Shown here piece by piece: positions 27,138 to 36,380 of a stretch of 64,000 nt of DNA (the first letter of the stretch is position 1; every line of letters begins with the position of its first letter). The notes beneath the pieces are model-generated. The model was given only the letters and a program-made list of their open reading frames with translations. It had not been told where the DNA came from and made no database searches. The DNA is from CAUYXS01 sp965248495. Its GTDB lineage: Bacteria; Chloroflexota; Dehalococcoidia; Lucifugimonadales; Australimonadaceae. Where the stretch lies: assembly GCA_965248495.1 (NCBI GenBank), contig CBDFJL010000003.1:1302001-1366000 (forward strand), read 5' to 3'. The translations under genes and the position numbers were made by a program.

Positions 27138-28985
27138 ATGAAGATCGCCGTCTGCGTGAAATGGGTGCCGGTCGTCGCCCGCATGAAGTTCGACCTCGAG
27201 ACGAAGCGTATCGTCCGCGAAGGCGTCCCCAACGAGCTCAACGCCTATGACCAGCTCGCGGTGCAGCGGTGCGTCGAACTCAAAGAGGCCGACCCGGCCA
27301 TCGAAATCGACGTCTACACCATGGGCCCGCCCGCGGCCGTCCAGGGACTCCAGCAGTGTTTGGCCATGGGCGCCGACCGGGCCTTCCACATCGTCGACCC
27401 TGCGCTCGCCGGTTCCGACACCCTTGCGACGGCACGGGCACTGAGCCTCGCGCTGGCCAAGGGCGCGTACGACCTCCACCTATTCGGCGCACACAGTGTC
27501 GACGCCGAGACTGGCCAGGTAGGCCCGGAGGTCGCCGAATTCCTCGGCCTGCCGCAGGTGACCGGCGTTCGCAGGCTGGACTTCGCGGGCGACGGTACCG
27601 TGCGCCTGGAGCGCGAGCTCGAGGACGCGGTCGAGACCGTCGAGTGCCGCCTACCAGCCGTGGTCACCGTCGTCGAAGGGGTCGCGCCGGAGGTCTTTCC
27701 CGGACGCGAGGCGCTCCAGGCGGCGCGCGAGCGGGAGATCCCGGAGATCACGGCCAAGGACCTCACCGAGGACCTCTCAGTGTTCGGCGCTGCAGGCTCA
27801 CCGACCTGGGTCGAAGAGATCCAATTCATCGAGTCGAACCGCGAGCAGCGCGTCCTGGAAGGCGAGATGCCGATCGCCAAGGCCGCGAAAGAGGTAGCGG
27901 ACTACCTCCAAGAGCGCGGCCTGCTCGACCCCGCAGCGCGGGAGCAACGCCACGTTTCTGACCGGACGGCGAGGTCGACGGTTCGGCCCGCGACGGGCCC
28001 GGCGGTCTGGGTGGTCGCGGACTTCGCCGAGGTTGGGCTCCGCACCGTGACCCGTGAGCTGCTCGGCGCTGCCGACGTCGTGGCCGATGCCATCGATGGC
28101 CACCTGGTGGGGGTGCTCATGGGTGGGCCCGACACTGGGCGGCATGTGGTGGAGTTCGTGCACTGCGGTGCCGACGTGGTCGCCGTGGCGGCGGATGAAG
28201 CCCTGTCCAGCTTCACGACTGACGCCTACGCTTCCACCCTTGCGGCGGCGATCGATCAGCGCCAGCCGTACGCGGTCCTGTTGCCCTCGACGGTGAACGG
28301 ACGAGACCTGGCGGCGAGGGTTGCAGCGCGGTTGCGGCTCGGCCTGACCGGCGACTGCGTCGGCCTCGAGGTCGACGCCGAGGGGCGGCTCGTCCAGCTG
28401 AAGCCCGCTTTCGGGGGCAACATCGTTGCGCCGATTCTCTCGAAGACCAAGCCCTACATGGCCACCATCCGTCCCGGCCTGCTGGACCACCTCCAGCCGG
28501 ACCGCACGCGCAAGGCCGGGGTGATCGACCTCGAAGTGGTCGCGCCAGCCGATCCGGCGGTCCGCGTCTTGGAGAGAACAACCGTCGATGGGGGCGATGG
28601 GACCGTGGGTATCGAGGACGCCTGGGGCGTTGTATGCGTTGGCATGGGGGTCGGTGGGCCCGAACAGATCGCCGCGCTCGATCCGCTGTGCGCCGCGCTT
28701 GGCGCCGAGCTCATATGCACGCGTGACGTCGTCGACGCCGGCTGGATGAAGCGTCAGCGCCAGGTCGGACTGACAGGACGGTCGGTTGCGCCCGCGCTCT
28801 ACATCGGCGTCGGCGTTCGGGGCGACTTCAACCACACCGTCGGGATTCAGCGCGCGGGAACAGTCGTTGTCGTGAACAACAACAAGCGTGCGCAGTTCTT
28901 TCGCACCTGTGACCTCGGCGTCATCGCCGACTGGACCGAGTTCGTTCCGCTGCTGGTCGAGGAGATCAAGGCCAGAGCGGACTGA
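27138..28985 (+). CDS. Fused electron transfer flavoprotein, EtfB-EtfA
   Basis: The 615-aa single ORF joins the two ETF subunits. Residues 1-255 are EtfB (KIAVCVKWVP, NELNAYDQLAVQ, GAHSVDAETGQVGPEVAEFLG). After a linker of about 35 residues, residues 290-615 are EtfA, with an N-terminal alpha/beta domain and a C-terminal FAD domain (GLTGRSVAPALYIGVGVRGD, then VVVVNNNKRAQFF). ETF passes electrons from acyl-CoA and other dehydrogenases to the quinone pool via ETF-QO. The FAD loop is diverged: the usual SGAIQHLAGM-like segment reads RGDFNHTVGI. A TAGAAT box at 27102-27107 may be its -10. No ETF-QO or acyl-CoA dehydrogenase is adjacent. Confidence 0.93.
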   Translation: MKIAVCVKWVPVVARMKFDLETKRIVREGVPNELNAYDQLAVQRCVELKEADPAIEIDVYTMGPPAAVQGLQQCLAMGADRAFHIVDPALAGSDTLATARALSLALAKGAYDLHLFGAHSVDAETGQVGPEVAEFLGLPQVTGVRRLDFAGDGTVRLERELEDAVETVECRLPAVVTVVEGVAPEVFPGREALQAAREREIPEITAKDLTEDLSVFGAAGSPTWVEEIQFIESNREQRVLEGEMPIAKAAKEVADYLQERGLLDPAAREQRHVSDRTARSTVRPATGPAVWVVADFAEVGLRTVTRELLGAADVVADAIDGHLVGVLMGGPDTGRHVVEFVHCGADVVAVAADEALSSFTTDAYASTLAAAIDQRQPYAVLLPSTVNGRDLAARVAARLRLGLTGDCVGLEVDAEGRLVQLKPAFGGNIVAPILSKTKPYMATIRPGLLDHLQPDRTRKAGVIDLEVVAPADPAVRVLERTTVDGGDGTVGIEDAWGVVCVGMGVGGPEQIAALDPLCAALGAELICTRDVVDAGWMKRQRQVGLTGRSVAPALYIGVGVRGDFNHTVGIQRAGTVVVVNNNKRAQFFRTCDLGVIADWTEFVPLLVEEIKARAD

Positions 28986-29037
28986 GCGCCGGTGCCGGTC
29001 CTGTCGACGGATTGGGACCTGGCTACTCGATGCTGTG

Positions 29038-29958
29038 CTATACACCCAGCGCGAGCGGCGCGAGTAGCTGATTCAGCGTATCGGTTGCTGGGGTCGGTAT
29101 CCCGCAAGCCTCGCCTCGGCGGCTCACCGTGCCGACCAGCGCATCGGTCTCGAGGCGTCGGCCTGCCTCCCGGTCCCGCGCCATCGAGCTGGTGGCCTGG
29201 CTGGGATAGCGCATGAGCGTCTCAAACGCGGCGTCGGTCGCGCCAGGCGGGAGGTCCGCGCCCTCGGCCATGGCCACCGCGACGTACTCCGCCATCACTT
29301 CGCGGATGAGAGCCGCGCTCGACGGATTGTCACGTAGAGGATCCGCGGCGATGCCCGTGAGGGTAGTCGCAGCCGCGAAGGGACCGAGGAAGGCGAGCTT
29401 GGTCCAGAGCTCGCGCCTGGGCTGGGTCGTCAGCTCGGCGGGCCAACCGGCCGCGACGACCACCGCTGCGATTTCGCTTGCGGGGGTGGCCGCCGCTGCG
29501 GTCAGGGGGCCGAACACCACGCGGTTCACGTCGCCGGTCCGGCGGATGACGCCGGGTGAGGCGATGGCCGAGACGACGTAGACCGGCCCGACGAGGACAT
29601 GGTCTGCGCCCAACTCGGCCGCGAGCCGATCGCCGGAGTCCACGCCGTTCTGGAGCGACAGCACCATCGTCTTGTCGCGGACACAGGGGTGGATGATCGC
29701 GGCCGCGCTCGCCGTGTCGTAGGTCTTTACGGCGAAGATGACGAGGTCGTCGGGAGGTCCGGCGATTGGCCGTGGCATGGCCCTAACCGGCACGGAGAAT
29801 GGCGGCTCCTGGTCGCTCTCGACTCGCAGCCCGCTGCTCTGCATGGCCTCGAGGTGCGCACCGCGTGCTATGAACGTCACGTCGTGTCCGGCGCGGGCCA
29901 GCAGCGCTCCGTAGTAGCCCCCGCCGCCGCCGGAGCCCATCACTAGGACCTTCACCAA
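29038..29958 (-). CDS. panE: 2-dehydropantoate 2-reductase family protein
   Basis: The 306-aa NADPH-binding protein reduces ketopantoate to pantoate in the coenzyme A pathway in characterised members. It shows an N-terminal Rossmann loop (VLVMGSGGGGGYYG), the catalytic Lys in IFAVKTYDT and Asn in SLQNGVD. The helical C-terminal domain carries the conserved Ser/Glu region (EVMAEYVAVA). Bacteria often have several paralogues and this one stands alone, so pantothenate synthesis is likely but not proven. Confidence 0.87.
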   Translation of the reverse strand: MVKVLVMGSGGGGGYYGALLARAGHDVTFIARGAHLEAMQSSGLRVESDQEPPFSVPVRAMPRPIAGPPDDLVIFAVKTYDTASAAAIIHPCVRDKTMVLSLQNGVDSGDRLAAELGADHVLVGPVYVVSAIASPGVIRRTGDVNRVVFGPLTAAAATPASEIAAVVVAAGWPAELTTQPRRELWTKLAFLGPFAAATTLTGIAADPLRDNPSSAALIREVMAEYVAVAMAEGADLPPGATDAAFETLMRYPSQATSSMARDREAGRRLETDALVGTVSRRGEACGIPTPATDTLNQLLAPLALGV

Positions 29959-30044
29959 CGCACCTCGGGCACATACATGGAGTGCAGCCTACGAGAGTGG
30001 AGCCTACGGCGTTCGAGGGAAGGGGACAACGGGGAGTATGAGAA

Positions 30045-30066
30045 GGCCCCGCTCGCCGGCGGGGCC
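30045..30066 (-). terminator. Rho-independent terminator-like hairpin
   Basis: GGCCCCGC (30045-30052) pairs with GCGGGGCC (30059-30066) across a 6-base loop. Read on the minus strand it is followed by TTCTCAT. It lies 15 bases after the stop of the small membrane protein gene and separates that gene from panE. Confidence 0.7.
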
Positions 30067-30081
30067 GTGGTGACCGATACG

Positions 30082-30288
30082 CTAGGTGAGCATCACCCAA
30101 GAGGGCAGTGCGCCGTGCTCACCCCCCGTATCGAGAGGGACGGGGTTCCGCAGCTCGGGCCGCGTGACGTACTCGTGCGCGATGAAGCCGATTGTGGACC
30201 CGGCCACGGCCGCTGCCAGCACGCCCAACGCGATGAGGAGCGCGTAGACGGTTCGCTGGCTGGAGCGTGGAGCGCTTTGGATGACCAT
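30082..30288 (-). CDS. Small single-pass membrane protein
   Basis: From ATG 30288 the product is 68 aa: a polar head, one hydrophobic helix (residues about 15-38, VYALLIALGVLAAAVAGSTI) and a polar tail (HEYVTRPELRNPVPLD). No ribosome site is seen, so the start is uncertain. A terminator-like hairpin follows the stop, which supports a real transcript. It is divergent from otsB, with only 70 bp between the two starts. No family is recognised. Confidence 0.5.
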   Translation of the reverse strand: MVIQSAPRSSQRTVYALLIALGVLAAAVAGSTIGFIAHEYVTRPELRNPVPLDTGGEHGALPSWVMLT

Positions 30289-30346
30289 GGCGTCGAGCGC
30301 GGTTACGGTACTACAGGGCCATCGGCGACGACAAGCCGCGGGCGGG

Positions 30347-30352
30347 TACAAT
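30347..30352 (+). promoter_or_regulatory. Possible -10 box giving a leaderless otsB mRNA
   Basis: TACAAT ends 6 bases before the otsB GTG, so transcription would begin at or next to the start codon. No convincing -35 hexamer is present and no ribosome site precedes the GTG. A leaderless transcript fits both facts. Confidence 0.4.
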
Positions 30353-30358
30353 CGTTGC

Positions 30359-31165
30359 GTGGTCACTCCGCCGCTTCTCTCGCACCTCGACGCGGCCGCC
30401 GAGGTACTCCAGCATCAGCCGGCCGGCCTCTTCGTCGATCTGGATGGAACGCTGGCCGACATCGCCCCAACGCCTGCGGACGTCGAAGTGCCGCCGAGGG
30501 TGCGCGAAGACTTGGAGCGTATCCGACGACGATTGGCCGTCGGGGTGCTCACCGGTCGGGAGGCGGGAGACGCACGGGCGATTGTCGGAAGCGACGAGTT
30601 GTTGTACGCCGGCAGCCATGGTGCGCAGTGGTGGCAGGCCGGGCATGCCTGGTTCGCGCCCGAGGCTGAGCCCTACATCCCGACGATCCACGCGCTGGCC
30701 GTCGCTGCCATGCGCCACTTCGATAGCAACGACGGCTACGTGATCCAGGACAAGGGAGCATCGATGTCGGTGCACTACCGGCAAACGAACGATCCCGCCG
30801 AGGCCAGGCGTGCCGTGTTCGAGTTCTTGGCCGATGCTCCTGAGGCAGCCGGGCTCTCCGTCTTTCAGGGGAAGATGGTGGCGGAGGTGCGGCCGCCGGT
30901 AAGCCTCACCAAGGGCAGCGCCCTGCGGGCCGTGGTGCGGGCGAGCCGACTCGCCGGTGTCATCGCCATCGGCGACGACACCACGGACCTCGACATGTTC
31001 CGCGCCGTGGCTGAGCTTCGCGCCGCGGGGAGCGTGGCGGGCATAGCAATAGCCGTGCTGGGACCCGAGACCCCGGCCGAGCTGGTGGCCGCGGCCGACT
31101 ACACGCTGCCGGATACTCGCGGCGTGCGCCGGTTCCTGGGCTGGCTGGTCGAGACGTTGGGCTAG
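30359..31165 (+). CDS. otsB: Trehalose-6-phosphate phosphatase
   Basis: This HAD-superfamily enzyme removes phosphate from trehalose-6-phosphate to release trehalose. The 268-aa product has motif I GLFVDLDGTLADIAP, TGREAGDA, the cap region and the C-terminal metal site AIGDDTTDLDMF. GTG 30359 is the start that fits the family; the frame stays open upstream, but that sequence is the shared promoter region. It converges on a P-loop kinase gene with a shared CTAG stop. The partner synthase otsA lies just beyond, on the other strand. Confidence 0.93.
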   Translation: MVTPPLLSHLDAAAEVLQHQPAGLFVDLDGTLADIAPTPADVEVPPRVREDLERIRRRLAVGVLTGREAGDARAIVGSDELLYAGSHGAQWWQAGHAWFAPEAEPYIPTIHALAVAAMRHFDSNDGYVIQDKGASMSVHYRQTNDPAEARRAVFEFLADAPEAAGLSVFQGKMVAEVRPPVSLTKGSALRAVVRASRLAGVIAIGDDTTDLDMFRAVAELRAAGSVAGIAIAVLGPETPAELVAAADYTLPDTRGVRRFLGWLVETLG

Positions 31166-31671
31166 GAAAGTTGGCGAGCCACTTCGACCGCGAGCACGTT
31201 AGCCGGACGAGTTGTCTCCACCTCGATCGTTCCAGCGGGTAGGTGGTCGAAGCGCCAACCGGCACCCCCCGTCGCGGTGGCGGTATCCGTTGGCTGTGAC
31301 GACTTCCGTAGGCGGCTCGCCATCCGTTTGGCCCGCAACCCAGCGTCGCACTGGGTGCGAACGACGTGCAGCCGTGCGCCCGCCTCCGCGGCGATGGCCG
31401 TCGCACGCTCGATCGCCGTCACGAATCTGGCCGGGCTATCGAGAATGGCCGAGACCTGTTGCACCTGCACGAGGTCCTGAGCGATGCCCCACATCAGCTC
31501 ATACGCTGTGGGGCCGGACACGTCGTCGGGAATGTGGGCGCGCAAGAGGGTCGATTTCAGCGTGTCCTTGTCGACGACCGGCCAGTTGAGCAGGCGTCCG
31601 AGGGCCAGTGCGAGGCTGCTTTTGCCCGACCCCGGCATCCCCGCCATCAGGACCAGCGTCAGCCCGGCCAT
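31162..31671 (-). CDS. P-loop kinase-like ATP-binding protein
   Basis: The 169-aa protein has a clear Walker A near its start (LVLMAGMPGSGKSSLALALG) and a DKD motif (WPVVDKDTLKSTLL), the pattern of small AAA_33-type kinases that phosphorylate metabolites or tRNA. A lid-like Arg-rich stretch (LRAKRMASRLRKSS) follows. It begins 5 bp after the otsA stop on the same strand, so it is probably co-transcribed with trehalose-phosphate synthase. A link to sugar metabolism is only suggested by position. Confidence 0.8.
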   Translation of the reverse strand: MAGLTLVLMAGMPGSGKSSLALALGRLLNWPVVDKDTLKSTLLRAHIPDDVSGPTAYELMWGIAQDLVQVQQVSAILDSPARFVTAIERATAIAAEAGARLHVVRTQCDAGLRAKRMASRLRKSSQPTDTATATGGAGWRFDHLPAGTIEVETTRPANVLAVEVARQLS

Positions 31672-31676
31672 GACCC

Positions 31677-33200
31677 CTAGGCGCTGAGCGCCGCGAGGTC
31701 GGTCAACTGGCTCATGAGCCAGTTGGTGATGTCCTCGCGCTCGATGGTTTCCACCATCGCTCGATTGCGCTCCGCCCGCTCGGCGCTCGGCATCGTGAGG
31801 GCCTGGTACAGCGCTCGCGTGGTGCCCTCAATGTCCGCCGGAGCGACTGACAACGCGCCGATCTTCAGCCGCTCGTGTGCGCCGGCGGCCTCCGAAAGCA
31901 CGAGCACACCATTGCGCTCGTTGACAACGGGCCCTTCCTTCGCCACCAGGTTCATGCCGTCGATAACCGAGTTGACGATGAGGACGTCGTACAGCCGCAT
32001 GGCGGCGATCGCTTGGATGTAGTTGTTCTCGTAGTAGACCTTGACGGGCTGCCAGTCCTCGCGTCCGAGGCGCCGGTTGATCTGGTTCACTACCTCATCG
32101 ATCTCCTCGAGGTAGCGCTGGTACTGGCGTATGTGGGTCCGCGAAGGGACCAAGAATGCGAGGAAGCGTACGTCGCCTTGCAGCTCAGGGTGGCGGTCGA
32201 GCATCGATTCGTAGGCGACGAACCCGCGGATGATGTTCTTGCTCGGCTCCACCCGGTCGACACGGATGATGGTCCGGTTCCCCAATTGGGGGATCAGGCG
32301 CTCCTCGTACTCCGCCGCGCGAGGCGAGTGGGCTATCTGGCGGACCTCGTCGACGTTGATGGAGATGGGGTACGCGCGGGCAAGCGTCTCGCGGCCGTTC
32401 GTGCGCACCGTCTTGGCGTTGTAGTCGACCTGGGCGTAGTCCAGGAACGTGCCGCAGCTATCGAGGAAGGCGCGAGCGTCGCGCTCCGTCTGGAAGCCGA
32501 CGATGTCGGCCTGGCAGAGGCTTTCGCAGATGCTCTGGCGAATCATGCCGGGCAGGAGCTCCCAGTAGGACGAGGCGGGCCAGGGTATGTGGATGAACTG
32601 GTGGATACGCGCGTTGGGCAACTGGGCGCGCACCATGCCCGGCACCAAGTACAGATGATAGTCGTGGACCATCACCAGTGGGCGCTTGGACGTTGAGTGC
32701 GCCTCTTCCACGATGGCGTCGGCGAACTGGCGGTTGACCTCGACGTACCCACTCTCCCACGCGTCGTAGACCACGTTGTCCACGCGGGGGGTATACGCCG
32801 AACTCCACATGTAGTGCTGCAGGAACCACAGCAGTGGATTGCAGATGATGTTGTAGTACTTGTGGTAAGCCCGGCGGCCCGTGGTCACGTAGCGTACCGA
32901 GACCTTCTGGCCGGAGAGAGGCGAGCGTATTGCCTTGCCGACATTCGCCTCGGCTATGCGGCGGTCGCCCTCACCCATTGCGCTAGCGATCCAGGTGAAT
33001 TCGACCTGGTTGGTGAGGCCGCTGAGGGCGGTGACGACGCCTCCGCTACCGCGGCGGGCCTGGAGCTCGCTGTCAGCGAGGACGTGGTACTCCATCGGCC
33101 CGCGGTTTGACGCCAGGATGAGGTGCTGCCCATCCAGCAGCTCGTCGACCAAGCCCCAGACGCTTGCCCGCTCGCCTTCCGCAGTTGTGGACCCCTGCAT
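31677..33200 (-). CDS. otsA: Trehalose-6-phosphate synthase (GT20)
   Basis: OtsA joins UDP- or GDP-glucose to glucose-6-phosphate. The 507-aa protein carries GT20 blocks: HLILASNRGPMEYHV near the start, the PGMIRQSICESLCQADIVGF block, VDRVEPSKNI, and VNSVIDGMNLVAKEG near the C-terminus. ATG 33200 is chosen because the family N-terminus follows it. The longer open frame to 33419 is compositionally odd and has no match. A GGGAGGGGGAAGG purine run lies about 9-21 bases upstream. It is paired with otsB. Confidence 0.93.
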   Translation of the reverse strand: MQGSTTAEGERASVWGLVDELLDGQHLILASNRGPMEYHVLADSELQARRGSGGVVTALSGLTNQVEFTWIASAMGEGDRRIAEANVGKAIRSPLSGQKVSVRYVTTGRRAYHKYYNIICNPLLWFLQHYMWSSAYTPRVDNVVYDAWESGYVEVNRQFADAIVEEAHSTSKRPLVMVHDYHLYLVPGMVRAQLPNARIHQFIHIPWPASSYWELLPGMIRQSICESLCQADIVGFQTERDARAFLDSCGTFLDYAQVDYNAKTVRTNGRETLARAYPISINVDEVRQIAHSPRAAEYEERLIPQLGNRTIIRVDRVEPSKNIIRGFVAYESMLDRHPELQGDVRFLAFLVPSRTHIRQYQRYLEEIDEVVNQINRRLGREDWQPVKVYYENNYIQAIAAMRLYDVLIVNSVIDGMNLVAKEGPVVNERNGVLVLSEAAGAHERLKIGALSVAPADIEGTTRALYQALTMPSAERAERNRAMVETIEREDITNWLMSQLTDLAALSA

Positions 33201-33522
33201 CGCAAACCGCCTTCCCCCTCCCCGCTGACCCGTGTCGTGGCGAGCCGATCTGGCACGCGTGCCTATGGCGTATGGGGGAGAAGGGAGGTGACGCCGGTCG
33301 CGCACCGAGCATCGATTCGCCTCGCTGGCGCCACGCCGGCTCGTGGGCGTGTGCCCACGGTGCCGGACTCGCCGTTCCCCTCGGCGGCGACAAGCCCGTT
33401 GCGCCAACGAATCGGGCACGTGTCAGACTAGCATAGGGCATAGGGGCCGTCAACGCGCGTTTTGCAGGCCGTGGCCTGCTGGAAAGCCAGAAAACCCGCC
33501 TTCGCGAAGACATCGAGCGCGA

Positions 33523-33551
33523 TTGACACTCGGCGCTCCCGCGCATACACT
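33523..33551 (+). promoter_or_regulatory. Sigma-70-type promoter for alaS
   Basis: TTGACA (33523-33528) and TACACT (33546-33551) are separated by exactly 17 bases. They lie 60 bases before the alaS ATG, in the 410-bp spacer between otsA and alaS. The rest of that spacer (33201-33522) shows no gene or other clear signal; the otsA promoter must lie in it. Confidence 0.8.
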
Positions 33552-33610
33552 TTTTCCAGGCCGTGGAGCCGTCCGCGGCTATTCAGCCCCCTTGAGACGG
33601 CCGCCGTTCC

Positions 33611-36379
33611 ATGACGACCGACCCACCCACGTCCGGCGACGATATCCGCGCCGCCTTTCTGAGGTTCTTCGAGGCACGCGGCCATCAGGTCGTGCCCAGT
33701 GCTTCCCTCATCCCCGCGGGCGACCCGACGCTGCTCCTGACCAGCGCCGGCATGGTGCCGTTCAAGCGCTACTTCACGGGAGAAGAGACGCCGAGCAACC
33801 CGCGCCTGGCCTCCATTCAGAAGGTCTTCCGTACCACCGATATCGAGGTGGTTGGAGACAAGACACACCTCACCTTTTTCGAGATGCTGGGCAACTTCAG
33901 CGTCGGAGACTACTTCAAGCACGAGGCCATCGCGTGGGGCTGGGAGTTCCTCACCCAGCCCCTCGGCATCGACCCCGAGCGCCTGTGGGTCACCATCTAC
34001 CTGGACGACGACGAGGCCTACGACATCTGGCGCGACGAGGTCGGTGTCCCCGAGGAGCGCATCGTGCGCCTGGGCGACGCCGACAATTTCTGGGGCCCGG
34101 CCGGCACCGAGGGCCCGTGCGGGCCGTCCAGCGAGATCCACTACGACTACGGCGAGCACCTGGCCCCCGGCGCGAAGGTCGGCGACGAGGGGGCCGACGA
34201 CCGGTTCGTCGAGATCTGGAACCTGGTCTTCGTGCAGTTCTACCAGGACGCCGGCGGAAAGCGGACCCTGCTACCCGCGCCCAGCATCGACACCGGCATG
34301 GGGCTGGAGCGCATCACCCCCGTCATGCAAGGGACGTCCTCGGCTTACGACACGGACCTGCTGGCACCCATCGTCCGCGTCGTCGAGGAGGTCAGCGGGC
34401 GCACCTACGGCAAGGACGAGGCGACGGACTTTGCCATCCGCGTCGTGACCGAGCACGTGCGCGCAGGCGTGTTCCTCATCGCCGACGGCGTCGTGCCGTC
34501 CAACGAGGGACGCGGCTACGTGCTGCGCCGCGTCATTCGTCGCGGGGTGCGCTTCGGGCGCAACCTTGGGCTCGATCAGGCCTTCATGCGGCCGGTCGCC
34601 GAGGCGGTCATCGACCGCATGTCCGCCAGCTATCCCGAGCTCCGGGAGCGCAGCGCGATCGTCCTGGGGGCTCTCGAGCAGGAAGAGGAGCGCTTCGAGC
34701 AGGCAATTGGCCAGGGGTTGCCGCTGCTGGAACGTGAGCTCATCCCGCTTCACCAGTCGTTTTCCAATGTGGGGCTTAGCGACGCCATCGCTGCACTTTC
34801 GCTGCGCGTATCGGACGAGGTCCGCGAGAGCCTCAAGGAGGCCGCGGCCACATCGGGAGGCCGGGCGGCGCTTTGGAAGGGCATCAGCGGCACGGAGGCC
34901 TTCTACCTCTTCGATAGCTTTGGCTTCCCGCTTGAGCTGACCCAGGAGATCGCCCGCGAGCACGGCCTGGAGGTCGACGTCGCCGGCTTCGAGCGCGAGA
35001 TGGAGGCCCAACGAAAACGCGGCCGCGCAGCTGGGGGAAAGTTTGCCGGCGACCGGGAAGACCAGCGCCGCTACGAAGCCCTCGGCGCCGCACCGACCGC
35101 GTTCCTCGGTTACGAGACCCTCGCCGCCGACACGACGGTCGTTGGCCTGCTGCGTGATGGCGAGCCGGTGCAGTCCGCAGCGGCAGGCGACGAGGTCGAG
35201 CTGGTGCTTGCCGCCACGCCCTTCTACGCCAAGGGCGGCGGTCAGGTCGGCGACACCGGCGAGGTGTCGGGCGACGGCTTTCGCCTGGAGATCAGCGACA
35301 CGCGGCGTCCCGTGCCGGACCTCATCGTCCACTACGCGCGCCTCGTCGAGGGCGCACTCCGCGTCAGCGATGCGGTGCGTGGGGAAGTCGACGCGGAGCG
35401 CCGGGCCGACGTCATGCGCAACCACACGGCCACGCACATGCTGCACGCCGCGCTGCGCTCGGTGCTCGGCACCCACGTGCGCCAGGCGGGCTCGTTGGTG
35501 GCGCCAGACCACCTCCGGTTCGACTTTTCGCACGTTGGCGCCGTCACCGACGAAGAGGTCGCCGCCATCCAGGGCCAGGTCAACGACGTCATACTCCGCG
35601 ACCTGGCCTGCGCCACGTCCGAGGGCCCGTACCACGACGTGACGGCGGACGGCGCGCTGGCCTTCTTCGGCGACCGCTATCCCGAACGGGTGCGGACGCT
35701 GCGCATCGGCGATGGGGACGAGCGCTTTTCCTACGAGGTGTGCGGCGGCACCCACCTGGAACGGACCGGCCAGATCGGCTACTTCCGCATCGTCAGCGAG
35801 AGCGGCCTCGGCACCGGCGTGCGCCGCATCGAGGCGGTCACCGGACGTGGTGCCGACGCCTGGGTGACGCAGCAGGTCGGGCTGCTGGCCGAGGTATCGG
35901 CCAAGCTGAGCTCCCCGGTGACCGACACGCCGCGCCGCGTCGATGCGCTGCTCGCGGAGGTCGACCAGGCGCGACGCGAAGGCGCCGCAAGCAGGCGGCA
36001 AAGCTCGCGAGAGCAGGCCGAGGCGCTGCTCGACGAACGGCGTGACGTCGGCGGCATTGCGATCGTGGCGGCGAAGACGGATGCCGCGGACGTAGAGGCC
36101 ATGCGACAGATGGGCGATTGGCTGCGGGACAAGCTCAGCAGTGGCATAGTGGTTCTGGGCGGCGTGTTTGGCGACCGGCCCTCGATCATCGCCATGGTCA
36201 CGCCCGATCTCGTGGGCCGTGGCTATCGCGCGGGCGACCTCGTCAAGACCGCGGCGCAGCGCATGGGCGGCGGGGGCGGAGGGCGCCCGGACGTGGCCCA
36301 GGCCGGTGGACGCGATGCAACGAAGCTGTCTGATGCCATCGATGCCGCCGTGGAGGCGGTGCGGATCGTGGGAGGCTAG
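33611..36379 (+). CDS. alaS: Alanyl-tRNA synthetase
   Basis: AlaS charges tRNA-Ala and edits mischarged Ser/Gly. The 922-aa protein has the class II catalytic core (residues 1-~260; FRTTDIEVVGDKTHLTFFEM, SIDTGMGLERI) and the editing domain with zinc ligands in NHTATHMLH and CGGTHLERTG. The C-Ala domain ends in the Gly-rich GGGGGGRPDVAQAGG. Length is normal (about 870-930 aa). It is preceded by a consensus promoter and leads an operon with ruvX, 1 bp after its stop, and a DUF429 gene. Confidence 0.97.
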   Translation: MTTDPPTSGDDIRAAFLRFFEARGHQVVPSASLIPAGDPTLLLTSAGMVPFKRYFTGEETPSNPRLASIQKVFRTTDIEVVGDKTHLTFFEMLGNFSVGDYFKHEAIAWGWEFLTQPLGIDPERLWVTIYLDDDEAYDIWRDEVGVPEERIVRLGDADNFWGPAGTEGPCGPSSEIHYDYGEHLAPGAKVGDEGADDRFVEIWNLVFVQFYQDAGGKRTLLPAPSIDTGMGLERITPVMQGTSSAYDTDLLAPIVRVVEEVSGRTYGKDEATDFAIRVVTEHVRAGVFLIADGVVPSNEGRGYVLRRVIRRGVRFGRNLGLDQAFMRPVAEAVIDRMSASYPELRERSAIVLGALEQEEERFEQAIGQGLPLLERELIPLHQSFSNVGLSDAIAALSLRVSDEVRESLKEAAATSGGRAALWKGISGTEAFYLFDSFGFPLELTQEIAREHGLEVDVAGFEREMEAQRKRGRAAGGKFAGDREDQRRYEALGAAPTAFLGYETLAADTTVVGLLRDGEPVQSAAAGDEVELVLAATPFYAKGGGQVGDTGEVSGDGFRLEISDTRRPVPDLIVHYARLVEGALRVSDAVRGEVDAERRADVMRNHTATHMLHAALRSVLGTHVRQAGSLVAPDHLRFDFSHVGAVTDEEVAAIQGQVNDVILRDLACATSEGPYHDVTADGALAFFGDRYPERVRTLRIGDGDERFSYEVCGGTHLERTGQIGYFRIVSESGLGTGVRRIEAVTGRGADAWVTQQVGLLAEVSAKLSSPVTDTPRRVDALLAEVDQARREGAASRRQSSREQAEALLDERRDVGGIAIVAAKTDAADVEAMRQMGDWLRDKLSSGIVVLGGVFGDRPSIIAMVTPDLVGRGYRAGDLVKTAAQRMGGGGGGRPDVAQAGGRDATKLSDAIDAAVEAVRIVGG

Positions 36380-36380
36380 G

